Counted from the stretch's first letter, positions 24,591 to 34,162 are shown. The stretch is DNA of 64,000 nt from Dellaglioa algida DSM 15638 (GCF_001434695.1 NZ_AZDI01000002.1:124001-188000); one strand, 5' to 3'. Notes: generated by a model from the sequence alone, not told the origin. Numbers and translations are program-made.

Positions 24591-25344
24591 GGATGAACCT
24601 CCTTTTATTGGATAAGTTATGATTAGAAAGTAATGCGGTTAAGAATGAGAGTAGACTGGCTACAATGCCGCTAATGAGTAAGTATGTAGCATTGATAAAT
24701 AGTTCTTTCGATATCAGGGGCCCAAGCGACATACCTGTAGAAGATATTAAAAAATTCCCATTAAAATTTGTTAATTTATGGGACATTAATTTTAAGAGTT
24801 CAGTCGATATTTCGGATGATGAAAGCTGCATGGATAACGAATGCTCAAGCCAATAACTATTAATTGTTTTAAGTAATGAAGCATAGCTACTTTTAAAAAG
24901 GAAAATTAAAACGACTACCGAAATCAATGCCATAATGAAAATGATAAAGATTTCAAGCGCAAATGAAAGAGCAATCTTTGAATCACTCTCACCAATATGA
25001 TGTAAACTGGCATGCTCTTCCTTACGATTTTTAATGATTTTTAAATAAATAAATAAAATAATCAGAAGTAAAATCAACGATAATCCGGTAATGATGGGGA
25101 AAATTAAGTTGATTTGCTTTTCGTGGATATCAGTTAGTATCTTAACTAAATTTGAGCTTGATTTAGTTAAGATATTAATATGTTCTAGCATTTTTTTGAA
25201 ATTCTTGAATGAATCAAACGAAATTTGATTAAATAAAAGAGCCGAGATACTAATGAACAGGCTGAAAAAGAAAAATATAAATAAACCTAAAGATTGTTTC
25301 ACATGATATAAAAGACTAGATAGTGATTGTAAAATTAAAGACAT
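24571..25344 (-). CDS. FtsX/MacB-like permease
   Basis: A 257-residue membrane protein with the FtsX layout. TM1 is at about residues 18-38, an extracellular stretch follows to about 80, TM2 is at about 82-104, a cytoplasmic loop with KIIKNRKEEHASLHHIGES precedes TM3 at about 130-155, and a second outside loop precedes TM4 at about 218-240. The cytoplasmic loop matches the 'R-x-E-x-x-L-x-x-I/L-G' region of FtsX-domain permeases. GAGGTG precedes the ATG. It is followed, with overlap, by a pseudo-ATPase gene, and it lies between dlt and the LTA synthase gene. Function unknown; a mechanotransmission or regulatory role in the envelope is possible. Confidence 0.65.
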   Translation of the reverse strand: MSLILQSLSSLLYHVKQSLGLFIFFFFSLFISISALLFNQISFDSFKNFKKMLEHINILTKSSSNLVKILTDIHEKQINLIFPIITGLSLILLLIILFIYLKIIKNRKEEHASLHHIGESDSKIALSFALEIFIIFIMALISVVVLIFLFKSSYASLLKTINSYWLEHSLSMQLSSSEISTELLKLMSHKLTNFNGNFLISSTGMSLGPLISKELFINATYLLISGIVASLLSFLTALLSNHNLSNKRRFIHADKKA

Positions 25345-25422
25345 GATTTCACCTCTTTACGTAAGCTTATGTTGATAATTTTAGTTAAGAAGTATGAATA
25401 TTTTATGAAATTGGTTAGAATA

Positions 25423-25470
25423 AAAAAACAAACGTTACTGAAAGTTATATTTTCAGTAACGTTTGTTTTT
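25423..25470. terminator. Bidirectional terminator after the LTA synthase gene
   Basis: Stem AACAAACGTTACTGAAA with its complement, T-rich on both sides; the LTA synthase stop lies in it. Confidence 0.9.
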
Positions 25471-27631
25471 AATTTGAGGAAGAATTTGATTTATGTGCAG
25501 CAGACGTAGCAGCTGAACTTATTTTTGAGTCTGAAGAAGAACTTTCAGATGCTGGTTTTAATTCAGGTGCATCCGTTTTGTATAGATTGGTAGTAGACTT
25601 GTTGCCCTTTTCTGAATAAAGACTCGTCGAGTTATTTTTGAGTTCCTGTTGTAGTTTCAATAATTTATCATATTGGTTCTTATAATTGTACTCGGCCGGT
25701 TGTACGGGTTTAAAGTTATTGGGTGTATAGTAACGCAATAAGTTTTGATTATTAACGGTATCCGATAAATTCAACTCGATACTGACCTTTTTTTGTTCCT
25801 TTTTAATAGTCTCTTGGACGGACTTAGAAGGGTGCGTCACTTCTTTACCCGTTGTATTATCATAAATTGTTGAATCTAACACGGTATAGTCAGGTGTAAT
25901 GAAGTTTTCATTTCTGAACGCGACAGTTTGATCATGTGTTTTGGAGAATAAGTCTGTTCCAAATTGAACGTATGATGATGAATCCTGACCTAATAAGTGA
26001 AGTAAAGTTGGCAGAACGTCAACTTCACCACCATATTCGGGTTGAACACCACCGTTATTTATTCCAGGAATGTGAACCATGAAGGGGACACGTTGCATTT
26101 GGGTATTATCAAATGAACTCCACGTCTCAGATGACTTACCGAGTAACTTAGCCAACTTTACGTTCCTAGAATTGGAAATACCATAATGATCACCATATAA
26201 AACAACCATGGAATTATTATACAAACCAGATTTCTGTAAGTAATCAAAAAATTCTTTAACGGATTCATCCAAATAATGGGCCGTTTGGAAATAATTATTA
26301 ACAGATGTATCACCGGTATTTGGAACTTCAAAATCTTTATTTTGGGAATCAATATCAAATGGGAAATGATTTGACACCGTAATAAATTTTGCGTAAAAAG
26401 GTTGTTGTAATCTTTCTAAGTACTTAACTGAATCATTAAATAGCAGTTTATCTTTTAAACCATACTCAAGCGTATTTTTTGCGGAGTTATCATAATAACT
26501 TGAATCGAAGAAATATTGATAGCCCATACTCTTGTAAACCGTGTCTCTATTCCAAAAGGAACCTGTGTTACCATGAAATACGGCACTAGAGTAGCCCGAG
26601 GTTTGATTTAAGATAGCTGGGGCGGCTTCAAAGGTATTCTCTGACCCAAGAGACGTGAACACTGATCCCTGGGCTAAACCATAGATACTTGTTTCTAAGA
26701 GATTCTCAGCATCAGATGTTTTTCCTTGCCCAACTTGATTAAAGAAATTAGGAAAACTGTAAGTTTGTTTACCATTGTAAAGTGAGTTTAAAAAAGGTGT
26801 TACTTCTTTACCATTTACTTTAAAATTGATTAAAAATTGTTGGAAACTTTCTAAATGAATAACGATCACATTTTTACCTTTTGCAACGCCATACATACTT
26901 GGATTTGGTGATGCATAATGTGATTTTGTAAAATCTAGTACTTTATTTAAATCGTAACTTTCGGCTGTATCACGGACACGATTATTTTTAACCGTCTTGA
27001 AACTATCGTAAACGGTATAAGAATCAATTCCTAAATATTTAACAATATAATTACGATCAAAAGTTCTCGTAATTAATTGTGGTCGATCAATTTCGCCTAA
27101 TGTTAGAGTTGCTAACGTTAGCATTATTGAAAATGACATGATCGCAAAAGCATTTATTTTTTTAAATGGGTTTGCGTTAAATTTTAAGTAACGCGTTATA
27201 AATAATAGGATGATCAAAGCCAAATCAATAACATAAAAAATATCGTGAGGCTTCATTAGAGCAAAAGAGCTTCCGCTAATCCCTTCGGAAACTTTGGAAT
27301 AGCCCAACATCGTATTGATTGTCATAAAATCGGTGAACTCACGATAATAAATAACATTAAAAAATAATAATGCTGAATTTGCGATATAAATCAGAAACAT
27401 TGTTAAATATGAGATAATGGGTTTCTTGATATATAATGCAAGCCCTAGTAGTAACATGGTTGTCCCAATAGGGTTCAGTAGGAGAACAAAGTACTGATAA
27501 ATCCCTGTAACGCCTAAATTAAAATCAACCAGGTAGGCAGTAATCGTCTTTAACCAGAAGAAGAATAAGAGTAAGGTGAAAAATCCAAGTCTTGTATTGA
27601 GAAATAGTCTTAAGCGTTTAAGTGTTTGCAC
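25469..27631 (-). CDS. ltaS: Lipoteichoic acid synthase family protein (type I LTA synthase)
   Basis: A 720-residue protein with five N-terminal membrane segments and an extracellular sulfatase-fold domain. Landmarks equivalent to the LtaS active site are the metal-binding Glu in VIVIHLESFQQF, the nucleophile Thr in QGKTSDAENLL, the Trp/Arg pair in FWNRDTVY, and the Asp-His in VLYGDHYGIS. It polymerises glycerol phosphate from phosphatidylglycerol. The C-terminus is a Ser-rich tail (PASESSSSDSKISSAAT). I chose GTG 27631 because AAAGGA (27643-27648) lies upstream; an ATG at 27661 has no ribosome site. The dlt operon, which decorates this polymer, lies nearby. The family has several paralogues per genome, so the symbol is tentative. 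Confidence 0.88.
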   Translation of the reverse strand: MQTLKRLRLFLNTRLGFFTLLLFFFWLKTITAYLVDFNLGVTGIYQYFVLLLNPIGTTMLLLGLALYIKKPIISYLTMFLIYIANSALLFFNVIYYREFTDFMTINTMLGYSKVSEGISGSSFALMKPHDIFYVIDLALIILLFITRYLKFNANPFKKINAFAIMSFSIMLTLATLTLGEIDRPQLITRTFDRNYIVKYLGIDSYTVYDSFKTVKNNRVRDTAESYDLNKVLDFTKSHYASPNPSMYGVAKGKNVIVIHLESFQQFLINFKVNGKEVTPFLNSLYNGKQTYSFPNFFNQVGQGKTSDAENLLETSIYGLAQGSVFTSLGSENTFEAAPAILNQTSGYSSAVFHGNTGSFWNRDTVYKSMGYQYFFDSSYYDNSAKNTLEYGLKDKLLFNDSVKYLERLQQPFYAKFITVSNHFPFDIDSQNKDFEVPNTGDTSVNNYFQTAHYLDESVKEFFDYLQKSGLYNNSMVVLYGDHYGISNSRNVKLAKLLGKSSETWSSFDNTQMQRVPFMVHIPGINNGGVQPEYGGEVDVLPTLLHLLGQDSSSYVQFGTDLFSKTHDQTVAFRNENFITPDYTVLDSTIYDNTTGKEVTHPSKSVQETIKKEQKKVSIELNLSDTVNNQNLLRYYTPNNFKPVQPAEYNYKNQYDKLLKLQQELKNNSTSLYSEKGNKSTTNLYKTDAPELKPASESSSSDSKISSAATSAAHKSNSSSN

Positions 27632-27831
27632 GGTTTGAACCGTCCTTTCGAGTGTAATCATCTAAAGTCGTAATTGTAGTTTACAGTTTCTATTAAATTT
27701 GTGTCAATCTATGGTACGCTTTATTAATGCATTTTTAACTTATTAAATTTAAGTGAAAATAAAGACGTCTACTAAAAAATGGCATCATTATTTGTTAACA
27801 TAGAGAAGCAGACGGGGAGTGAGGTAGCGTA

Positions 27832-28482
27832 ATGTTATTTTTATCAAAATTATACGACTTTGTATTACAACACTACTCACAAGGAATTAATCACTTTCCA
27901 TTAGTTCGACTCATTTTTGTGAGTGTTGATAAAACCATTTTTTACTTAATCGTGTACCTTGCGATTCGAATAAGTATTTTATTTTTTAAAAAGAAAAAAA
28001 TTAATTTTAAAATAGAAGGTATAAAACTGATTTTAGCGACCTATCTCATTTTATTAATTGAATTAACGGTCTTGAGACACGTTTATTTTCCTTGGGATAT
28101 CCGATTTAGTTCCGATTATAATTTTCATTCTGTTAATTTAGAACCATTAATTGAAACAATTAAACTGACAAATGGACAATCTTCGTTCGATTTCGTGTAT
28201 AATCTATATGGTAACATTCTTTGGTTTGTTCCGTTAGGAATTATTTTACCCAGGTTAAAGCAGTTTAAAAAGTACACCTTAGTTAAATCAATGTTGGTTG
28301 GTATCGGGTTATCAATCGCCATTGAATGTGGACAATTTATACTAGGATCCGGAATTAGTGACATTGATGACGTTATTTTTAATTCATTAGGAACATTAAT
28401 CGGCTGTGGGTTATATTTTATTTTAAATCGACTATTAACAAAGAAAAAATATTTAAAAAACAAAAGGAGTACTAATCATTGA
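27832..28482 (+). CDS. VanZ-family membrane protein
   Basis: A 216-residue protein with four to five membrane segments. The VanZ-like region runs from about residue 60 (LILLIELTVLRHVYF) through YNLYGNILWFVPLGIILPRL and AIECGQFILGSGISDIDDVI, a well-conserved family signature. VanZ confers low-level teicoplanin resistance in enterococci, but the role of chromosomal members is unknown; the wall-gene neighbourhood fits an envelope function. A GGGAGTGAGG ribosome site precedes the ATG. The stop overlaps the next gene's TTG start. Confidence 0.85.
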   Translation: MLFLSKLYDFVLQHYSQGINHFPLVRLIFVSVDKTIFYLIVYLAIRISILFFKKKKINFKIEGIKLILATYLILLIELTVLRHVYFPWDIRFSSDYNFHSVNLEPLIETIKLTNGQSSFDFVYNLYGNILWFVPLGIILPRLKQFKKYTLVKSMLVGIGLSIAIECGQFILGSGISDIDDVIFNSLGTLIGCGLYFILNRLLTKKKYLKNKRSTNH

Positions 28483-29651
28483 GAAAAGTAGAAATTATTT
28501 CACACGCAGCAAAAAAGTTTAAAAATGGATATCCATTAATTGATAAAGAGGATTTGCGAACAACTCGTGATTTCAAAGAGGGAGAATGGGTTGCTTTAAC
28601 GCTTCATAATCAATTCGTAGCCTATGGTTATTTTGCAGAACAAAATCGTGGAGATGGCTGGATTTTTTCACGTAATGAAGAAGCACGAATCGATGAAGAT
28701 TTTTTCTCAAAATTGTTTAACAATGCCAGAATGAACCGTAAATCATTATTTACGAATAAAGATACGAATGCTTTCCGATTCTTTAATGGTGAAGGTGAAG
28801 GTATTGGTGGCTTAACGATTGATTATTATGATGATTATTATGTATTCACGTGGTATAACTTGGGTCTTTACCAACATAAAGATATGATTTATAACGCTTT
28901 TTCTGACGCAGTAACAAGTTATAAAGGAATCTATGCGAACCTTCGTTATGATACGAAAGGTGAACCATCAACATTTAAAGTTCGTGGAAAAGATGCTCCA
29001 ACGCCACTTATTGTTAAAGAAAATGGCCTTCAATTTGCAGCATATCTTAATGAAGCAACAACGGGTCTTTTCTTAGAACAACGTGAAATGCGTAAAGCAA
29101 TCATGAATAAATACGCCGAAGGTAAGCTTGTTTTTAACGGATTTAGTAATACGGGGGCTACGTCGGTGGCCGCATCAGTTGGCGGTGCACTTAAAACGAC
29201 AAGTGTCGACGTTATGAATAAAAATATTGATCGTATGAAAGAACAATTTGCGCTTAATAATATCGATCCTGAAAAACAAGAAATTCGTGGTATGGACGTC
29301 TTTGGATACTTAGATTACGCGAAGAAACACCATATTATCTACGATTTAGTTGTTTTGGACCCACCAAGTTTTGTTCGTTCGAAAAAAAGAACATTCTCAG
29401 TCCAAAAGGATTATGCTAAACTTGCCGAGGATGCTATTGATATTACGCAAAAAGAGGGTATTATTATGTTCTCAACAAATGCGGCGGGCTTAACGCTTAA
29501 AAAATTAAAAGAACAAATTACGGAAGCATTTGCAAATAAGAACCGTTCATTTACGTTACTTGAGACATTCAGATTATCAAGTGATTTTGTTACGAATAAA
29601 GAATATCGACAAGGTAATTATTTAAAAACGTTAGTCATAAAAGTAGATTAA
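28479..29651 (+). CDS. Class I SAM-dependent rRNA (cytosine-C5) methyltransferase, RlmI-like
   Basis: A 390-residue protein with an N-terminal PUA domain (KKFKNGYPLIDKEDL, then EGEWVALTLHNQFVAYGYF) and a C-terminal Rossmann methyltransferase. Motif I is VFNGFSNTGATSVAA, and the catalytic region is DLVVLDPPSFVRSKK. RlmI methylates a cytosine of 23S rRNA; YwbD-like homologues are assumed to do the same. The start is TTG at 28479 within the VanZ stop, supported by AAAGGAG at 28463-28469. A clean terminator follows. Confidence 0.88.
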   Translation: MRKVEIISHAAKKFKNGYPLIDKEDLRTTRDFKEGEWVALTLHNQFVAYGYFAEQNRGDGWIFSRNEEARIDEDFFSKLFNNARMNRKSLFTNKDTNAFRFFNGEGEGIGGLTIDYYDDYYVFTWYNLGLYQHKDMIYNAFSDAVTSYKGIYANLRYDTKGEPSTFKVRGKDAPTPLIVKENGLQFAAYLNEATTGLFLEQREMRKAIMNKYAEGKLVFNGFSNTGATSVAASVGGALKTTSVDVMNKNIDRMKEQFALNNIDPEKQEIRGMDVFGYLDYAKKHHIIYDLVVLDPPSFVRSKKRTFSVQKDYAKLAEDAIDITQKEGIIMFSTNAAGLTLKKLKEQITEAFANKNRSFTLLETFRLSSDFVTNKEYRQGNYLKTLVIKVD

Positions 29652-29654
29652 ATT

Positions 29655-29691
29655 AAAAACAATCTTATTTATAAAATAAGATTGTTTTTTT
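29655..29691 (+). terminator. Terminator after the RlmI-like gene
   Basis: AAAAACAATCTTATTT paired with AAAATAAGATTG, then seven T. Confidence 0.9.
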
Positions 29692-29705
29692 ATGGAAAAA
29701 AATAG

Positions 29706-29758
29706 TTGAACGTAAAATGCTGGTATTTAAACGTTTTTGAACGATTTTGCTGGTATTT
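29706..29758. repeat. Imperfect tandem ~30-bp repeat upstream of the sugar transporter gene
   Basis: TTGAACG...TGCTGGTATTT occurs twice (29706-29728 and 29737-29758). The repeated TGCTGGTATTT blocks are 30 bases apart, close to three helical turns. The position between a terminator and the glcU-like gene suggests an operator, but no known site matches. Confidence 0.5.
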
Positions 29759-29814
29759 TAATGTAACCCGTTTCAAATGTTGTTATATCAATCATTAAAA
29801 TTTTAATTTAGGGG

Positions 29815-29844
29815 TTGTAAATGCGGTTACTTTACTGCTAAAAT
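29815..29844 (+). promoter_or_regulatory. Candidate promoter of the glucose-uptake gene
   Basis: TTGTAA (29815-29820), 18-base spacer, TAAAAT (29839-29844). A weak cre-like sequence TGTAACCCGTTTCA lies at 29762-29775. Confidence 0.4.
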
Positions 29845-29896
29845 AGTTAAATCGCGAAAAAAGAATAAAGAGAGAGAATAGAGGATTTAATTAAAT

Positions 29897-30799
29897 ATGA
29901 TTATCTTGATGGCAGTAATCCCCGCAATCGCATGGGGTAGTATTGGACTTATAAGTGGAAAACTTGGTGGGACCGCTAACCAACAAACGGTTGGGATGAC
30001 ATGGGGTGCCCTAATCTTCGGAATTGCCGTTTACGGTATTTATCAACCAGAAATGAGTGGTAAGGCCTGGATTATTGGAATTATTTCAGGTTTATTCTGG
30101 AGTTTAGGACAAAACCAACAATTTCATGCAATGAAAGCAATCGGTATTTCAAAAACAGTCCCTGTTTCAACTGGCTTACAGTTAGCCGGTAACGCTTTAG
30201 CAGGTGTTATTTTATTCGGTGAATGGAAAACAACAAGAATGGTTGTTATTGGGACAATTGCAATGATCGTTATTATTGCAGGAGCTGCCCTAACATCATT
30301 AAAAGACAAAAAGAATTCAGCATTATCCGATTCAGATAAAGATGAAAATACTGCCGCTGGCGTACGTGCTATTATTTTGTCAACAATTGGTTACGTAGGA
30401 TATACAATTGTTGTTCATTACGCAACCGTTGGAATGACAACTGAAGAATCAAGAGCATTCACAACAGCAACAATTTTACCTCAAGCAGTTGGTATGGTAA
30501 TTGGTGCTGGATTCTTCGCACTCATAGCACATGAAGTCATTATGAATTCATCAACATTTAAAAATATCTTAACGGGACTTATCTGGGGTACTGGTAATAT
30601 CTTCATGTTCTTATCAATTCCTAAATTAGGTCAAGCAGTTAGTTTCTCATTTTCTCAAATGGGAATCGTTATCTCAACTTTCGGTAGCATCTACTTATTA
30701 GGCGAGAAGAAAACAAACCGCGAAATGGTTTATGTTACATTAGGTTCTATCTTCGTTATTCTTGGTGTTATTATGTTAGGGATTATGAAAACTTTATAA
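29897..30799 (+). CDS. GRP-family sugar transporter (GlcU/RbsU-like)
   Basis: A 300-residue protein with ten predicted membrane segments, of the glucose/ribose porter family. The N-terminus MIILMAVIPAIAWGSIGLI, then GLFWSLGQNQQFHAMKAIG and VPVSTGLQLAGNALAG are typical of GlcU-like proteins, which carry glucose or ribose with protons independently of the PTS. A charged cytoplasmic loop (DSDKDENT) splits the two halves. The ribosome site is weak (GAGG about 14 bases upstream). The gene precedes an APC permease gene by 24 bases and pgi by about 1.5 kb. The substrate is unproven. Confidence 0.85.
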   Translation: MIILMAVIPAIAWGSIGLISGKLGGTANQQTVGMTWGALIFGIAVYGIYQPEMSGKAWIIGIISGLFWSLGQNQQFHAMKAIGISKTVPVSTGLQLAGNALAGVILFGEWKTTRMVVIGTIAMIVIIAGAALTSLKDKKNSALSDSDKDENTAAGVRAIILSTIGYVGYTIVVHYATVGMTTEESRAFTTATILPQAVGMVIGAGFFALIAHEVIMNSSTFKNILTGLIWGTGNIFMFLSIPKLGQAVSFSFSQMGIVISTFGSIYLLGEKKTNREMVYVTLGSIFVILGVIMLGIMKTL

Positions 30800-30823
30800 A
30801 AATAGTAAAAAGGGAGCTAACTA

Positions 30824-32197
30824 ATGGATTTAAGAAAAAAGAAGTTTGCGACAACTCATGGCGTCAGCAAATTGAAAAGAACTCTTAAAACCAGTGATCT
30901 TATTCTGTTAGGCTTAAGCGCAATCGTTGGTACGGGGATTTTCGTCGTTACGGGAACCGCCGCCAGCGAAGAAGCCGGCCCTGCTCTTATTTTGTCGTTT
31001 ATTATTGCTGCAATTGCGGTAATAATGAACGGCTTTTCTTATGCAGAATTTTCATCGAGAATACCGGTTTCGGGTGGTTCGTATAATTACGTATATGTTA
31101 TTTTTGGTGAATTCATTGCTTGGTTTGTTAGTTGGTTCACCATTTGTGAATATGTTTTGGCAGGGGCATCCGTCGCTGCAGGCTGGTCGGCGTATATGCA
31201 AGGGTTTTTAACGGGCTTAAATATTCATATGCCAACTGCCTTAAGTGCTTCGTATAATGCCTCAAAAGGCTCATATGTTGATATTATAGCTGTTGTTGTT
31301 ACACTTTTTGTGACTTGGTTGACAACATTTGAAGCGAAAAAGGCATTACGGTTAAGTAAAATAATGGTTTTCGTTAAATTCGCTATTATCATTTTGTTCG
31401 TGGTTGTCGGCGTTTTTTACATCAAACCTGGTAATTGGCAGCCATTCATGCCATTTGGTACAAGTGGTGTTATGAGTGGAGCAGCATTAGTATTTTTTGC
31501 TTTTCTAGGATTTGAATCAATTGCTATGGCTTCAGATGAAGTTATTGATCCACAAAAAACAATTCCAAAAGGAATTATTGGAGCAATTAGTATTTCGGCA
31601 ATTTTTTATATAATCGTAACGCTTGTATTAACGGGTATCGTACCTTACACGCAGTTAAATGTGAGCGATCCCGTTGCATTTGCGATGAGATTTGTTAATC
31701 AGGGCATTGTCGGAAATGTTATCTCTGTTGGCGCAATAATGACGCTTCTAAGCGTTTTAATCGCATTAGCATATGGTTTGTCGAGAATGATCTATTCGGA
31801 GGCTAGGGACGGGTTATTGCCTAAATACCTAACTAAGATTAGTAAGGAAACTAATGCGCCCAGAGCGGCATCGTGGACGGTTGGTATTTTAATCTCAATT
31901 GCGAGTGGTTTAATTTCAATTGAAAGTTTAGCAAAATTAACTAATATTGTGACGCTAGCCGTACTTGTTATTTTAGCTTTGGCTCTCATTAGCTTAAGAA
32001 AGCAATTTGGGGAACCTAAAAAAGGTCAATTTAGAGTGCCGTTCGTTCCCTTATTACCAATTCTGTCTATTGTTATTTCATGTTATCTGATGATTAAATT
32101 ACCCATAAATATTTGGATTGCTTTTCTGGTTTGGATTATTTTAGGCGTGATTGCCTACTATGGGTATGGATATTCGCATAGTAAGCAAAAAAAATAG
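30824..32197 (+). CDS. APC-family amino acid permease (YfnA/CAT-like)
   Basis: A 457-residue protein with 12 membrane segments. The APC signature GLSAIVGTGIFVVTGTAA is in segment 1, FGEFIAWFVSWFTICEYVLA lies near segments 3-4, and FFAFLGFESIAMASDEVIDP is the conserved segment-6 region. This subgroup (cationic amino acid transporter-like) imports or exchanges amino acids at the membrane. AAGGGAG precedes the ATG. It may be co-transcribed with the sugar transporter gene 24 bases upstream. The substrate cannot be read from sequence. Confidence 0.88.
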   Translation: MDLRKKKFATTHGVSKLKRTLKTSDLILLGLSAIVGTGIFVVTGTAASEEAGPALILSFIIAAIAVIMNGFSYAEFSSRIPVSGGSYNYVYVIFGEFIAWFVSWFTICEYVLAGASVAAGWSAYMQGFLTGLNIHMPTALSASYNASKGSYVDIIAVVVTLFVTWLTTFEAKKALRLSKIMVFVKFAIIILFVVVGVFYIKPGNWQPFMPFGTSGVMSGAALVFFAFLGFESIAMASDEVIDPQKTIPKGIIGAISISAIFYIIVTLVLTGIVPYTQLNVSDPVAFAMRFVNQGIVGNVISVGAIMTLLSVLIALAYGLSRMIYSEARDGLLPKYLTKISKETNAPRAASWTVGILISIASGLISIESLAKLTNIVTLAVLVILALALISLRKQFGEPKKGQFRVPFVPLLPILSIVISCYLMIKLPINIWIAFLVWIILGVIAYYGYGYSHSKQKK

Positions 32198-32250
32198 CAA
32201 AATATGTAATTAAAGTTCCGTTTCACTGTTATATTTTCTATTAAGTATTG

Positions 32251-32256
32251 TATAAT
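32251..32256 (+). promoter_or_regulatory. -10 element upstream of pgi
   Basis: A perfect TATAAT 40 bases before the gene; no convincing -35 at the usual distance. Confidence 0.4.
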
Positions 32257-32295
32257 ATAGATTGTTAAATAAAGAATATGAGGGAGATAATTAAA

Positions 32296-33642
32296 ATGGC
32301 ACATATTTCATTCGATAGTTCTAACTTATCAAAATTCGTTCAAGACAATGAACTTGGCGAAATGCAAGCTCTTGTTACCGCAGCAGATAGTGAATTACGC
32401 AACGGTACGGGTGCGGGTAGTGATTTCCGTGGTTTTTTAGATTTACCTAAAGACTATGATAAAGAAGAATTCGCTCGTATTAAAACAGCAGCTAAAAAAA
32501 TTCAATCTAATTCAGAAGTTTTAGTTGTAATTGGTATTGGTGGTTCATATTTAGGTGCTCGCGCGGCTATTGAATTTTTAAACCATACTTTCTATAACTT
32601 ATTACCAGCTGAAAAAAGAAATGCACCTCAAATCTTGTTTGCTGGAAACTCAATCAGTCCTTCTTATGTGCATGATTTAGTTGATTTGATTGGTGATCGT
32701 GATTTCTCAGTTAATATCATCTCTAAATCTGGTACAACAACAGAACCTTCAATTGCTTTCCGTGTTTTCAAAGAAAAATTAATCGCAAAATATGGTAAAG
32801 AAGAAGCTAACTCACGTATCTATGCAACAACTGATCGTAAAGTGGGCGCTTTAAAAGTTGAAGCTGATGCTGAAGGTTACGAAGCATTCGTTATTCCTGA
32901 TGATGTTGGTGGCCGTTTCTCAGTTCTTACTGCTGTTGGTTTGTTACCAATTGCTGCTTCAGGTGCTGATATTGATGCCTTGATGCAAGGTGCTGAAGAT
33001 GCGCGTGTTGAATATTCAGATGCTGATTTAACAAAAAATGAAGCATACCAATATGCAGCATTACGTAATATCTTATACCGTAAAGGTTATACAACTGAAA
33101 TTTTAGAAAACTACGAACCAAGCTTACAATATTTCTCAGAATGGTGGAAACAATTGATGGGCGAATCTGAAGGTAAGGATCAAAAGGGTATTTACCCATC
33201 TTCAGCTAACTTCTCAACTGATTTACATTCATTAGGTCAATATATTCAAGAAGGCCGTCGTAATTTGATGGAAACAGTTATCAATGTGGGTACACCCGTT
33301 AATGATACTGCTATTCCTGAAGAAGAAGGCGATCTTGATGGTTTAGGATACCTTGAAGGCAAGACAATGGACTTTGTTAATACAAAGGCATTCCAAGGTG
33401 TTGTTATGGCTCATACTGATGGTAATGTACCTAACATGATCTTAAACATTCCTACACAAGATGCTTACACATTAGGCTATACAATCTACTTCTTTGAAGC
33501 AGCTGTAGCTGTTTCTGGTTACTTGAATGGAATTAACCCATTTAACCAACCAGGTGTTGAAGCGTACAAGAAGAACATGTTTGCCTTACTCGGTAAACCT
33601 GGTTTCGAAGATCTTTCAAAAGAATTAAACGCACGTCTTTAA
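32296..33642 (+). CDS. pgi: Glucose-6-phosphate isomerase
   Basis: A 448-residue enzyme interconverting glucose 6-phosphate and fructose 6-phosphate in glycolysis. Landmarks: [32 protein letters not shown] (phosphate binding), [13 protein letters not shown] (family signature), and the C-terminal [14 protein letters not shown] with the catalytic lysine. The start is ATG 32296, with GAGGGAG 9 bases upstream; an in-frame ATG at 32278 overlaps that region. Codon use is visibly more biased than in neighbours, in keeping with high expression. A strong terminator follows. Confidence 0.97.
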   Translation: MAHISFDSSNLSKFVQDNELGEMQALVTAADSELRNGTGAGSDFRGFLDLPKDYDKEEFARIKTAAKKIQSNSEVLVVIGIGGSYLGARAAIEFLNHTFYNLLPAEKRNAPQILFAGNSISPSYVHDLVDLIGDRDFSVNIISKSGTTTEPSIAFRVFKEKLIAKYGKEEANSRIYATTDRKVGALKVEADAEGYEAFVIPDDVGGRFSVLTAVGLLPIAASGADIDALMQGAEDARVEYSDADLTKNEAYQYAALRNILYRKGYTTEILENYEPSLQYFSEWWKQLMGESEGKDQKGIYPSSANFSTDLHSLGQYIQEGRRNLMETVINVGTPVNDTAIPEEEGDLDGLGYLEGKTMDFVNTKAFQGVVMAHTDGNVPNMILNIPTQDAYTLGYTIYFFEAAVAVSGYLNGINPFNQPGVEAYKKNMFALLGKPGFEDLSKELNARL

Positions 33643-33653
33643 GATTAGTAATC

Positions 33654-33692
33654 AAAAACGCCTGAACTTTTAAAAAGTTCAGGCGTTTTTTT
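33654..33692 (+). terminator. Terminator after pgi
   Basis: AAAAACGCCTGAACTTT with its complement and seven T. Confidence 0.92.
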
Positions 33693-33762
33693 GATTAAAT
33701 TTATTTTTGTGGGTGATTAGTTGAAAAGTGTACTATAAAAAAATTAATATCTGTATTTTTAT

Positions 33763-33790
33763 GTAAAAAAAACTTACCCGAAGGTAAGTT
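33763..33790 (-). terminator. Terminator of the cold-shock gene
   Basis: On the minus strand AACTTACC-TTCG-GGTAAGTT with a stable tetraloop, then a T-run. Confidence 0.85.
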
Positions 33791-33804
33791 TCAAAGGCTT
33801 ATAA

Positions 33805-34005
33805 TTAAGCTTTAACAACGTTAGTTGCTTGTGGTCCACGATCAGAATCTTCAACATCGAAAGTAACTGCTTGGCCTTCGTCAAGTGATTTAAAACCGTC
33901 ACCTTGGATAGCTGAGAAATGAACGAAAACGTCATCGCCAGATTCGCGAGTAATAAAACCAAAACCTTTATCTGCGTTAAACCATTTTACTGTACCTTGT
34001 TCCAT
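33805..34005 (-). CDS. csp: Cold-shock protein (CspA family)
   Basis: A 66-residue single OB-fold protein. RNA-binding motifs RNP1 (KGFGFIT) and RNP2 (VFVHFS) are intact, and the start [10 protein letters not shown] is canonical. It binds single-stranded RNA and DNA and acts as an RNA chaperone, often induced by cold. AGGTTTCAT-like sequence with GGAGG precedes the ATG. The predicted transcript has an approximately 120-base 5' leader, a usual feature of cold-regulated csp messages. Confidence 0.96.
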   Translation of the reverse strand: MEQGTVKWFNADKGFGFITRESGDDVFVHFSAIQGDGFKSLDEGQAVTFDVEDSDRGPQATNVVKA

Positions 34006-34133
34006 AATATGAAACCTCCATGTGCTGTAAGCACTAATATATTTTGCATTTGTTGATTGAACTATTAAAAAGAAGTGTGTTCATAAATGAAACAAATCAC
34101 CTTTAAATAACCGAACCATAAATACATAAGTTT

Positions 34134-34162
34134 AATATAACACCTAATGACGATTAATGCAA
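34134..34162 (-). promoter_or_regulatory. Promoter of the cold-shock gene
   Basis: On the minus strand TTGCAT (34157-34162), 17-base spacer, TATATT (34134-34139). Transcription would start near 34127, giving a leader of about 120 bases. Confidence 0.6.

Noticed and set aside
29762-29775. A catabolite-responsive cre site upstream of the GlcU-like gene
   Set aside because: TGTAACCCGTTTCA departs from the cre consensus in the central positions, so it is mentioned only as weak.
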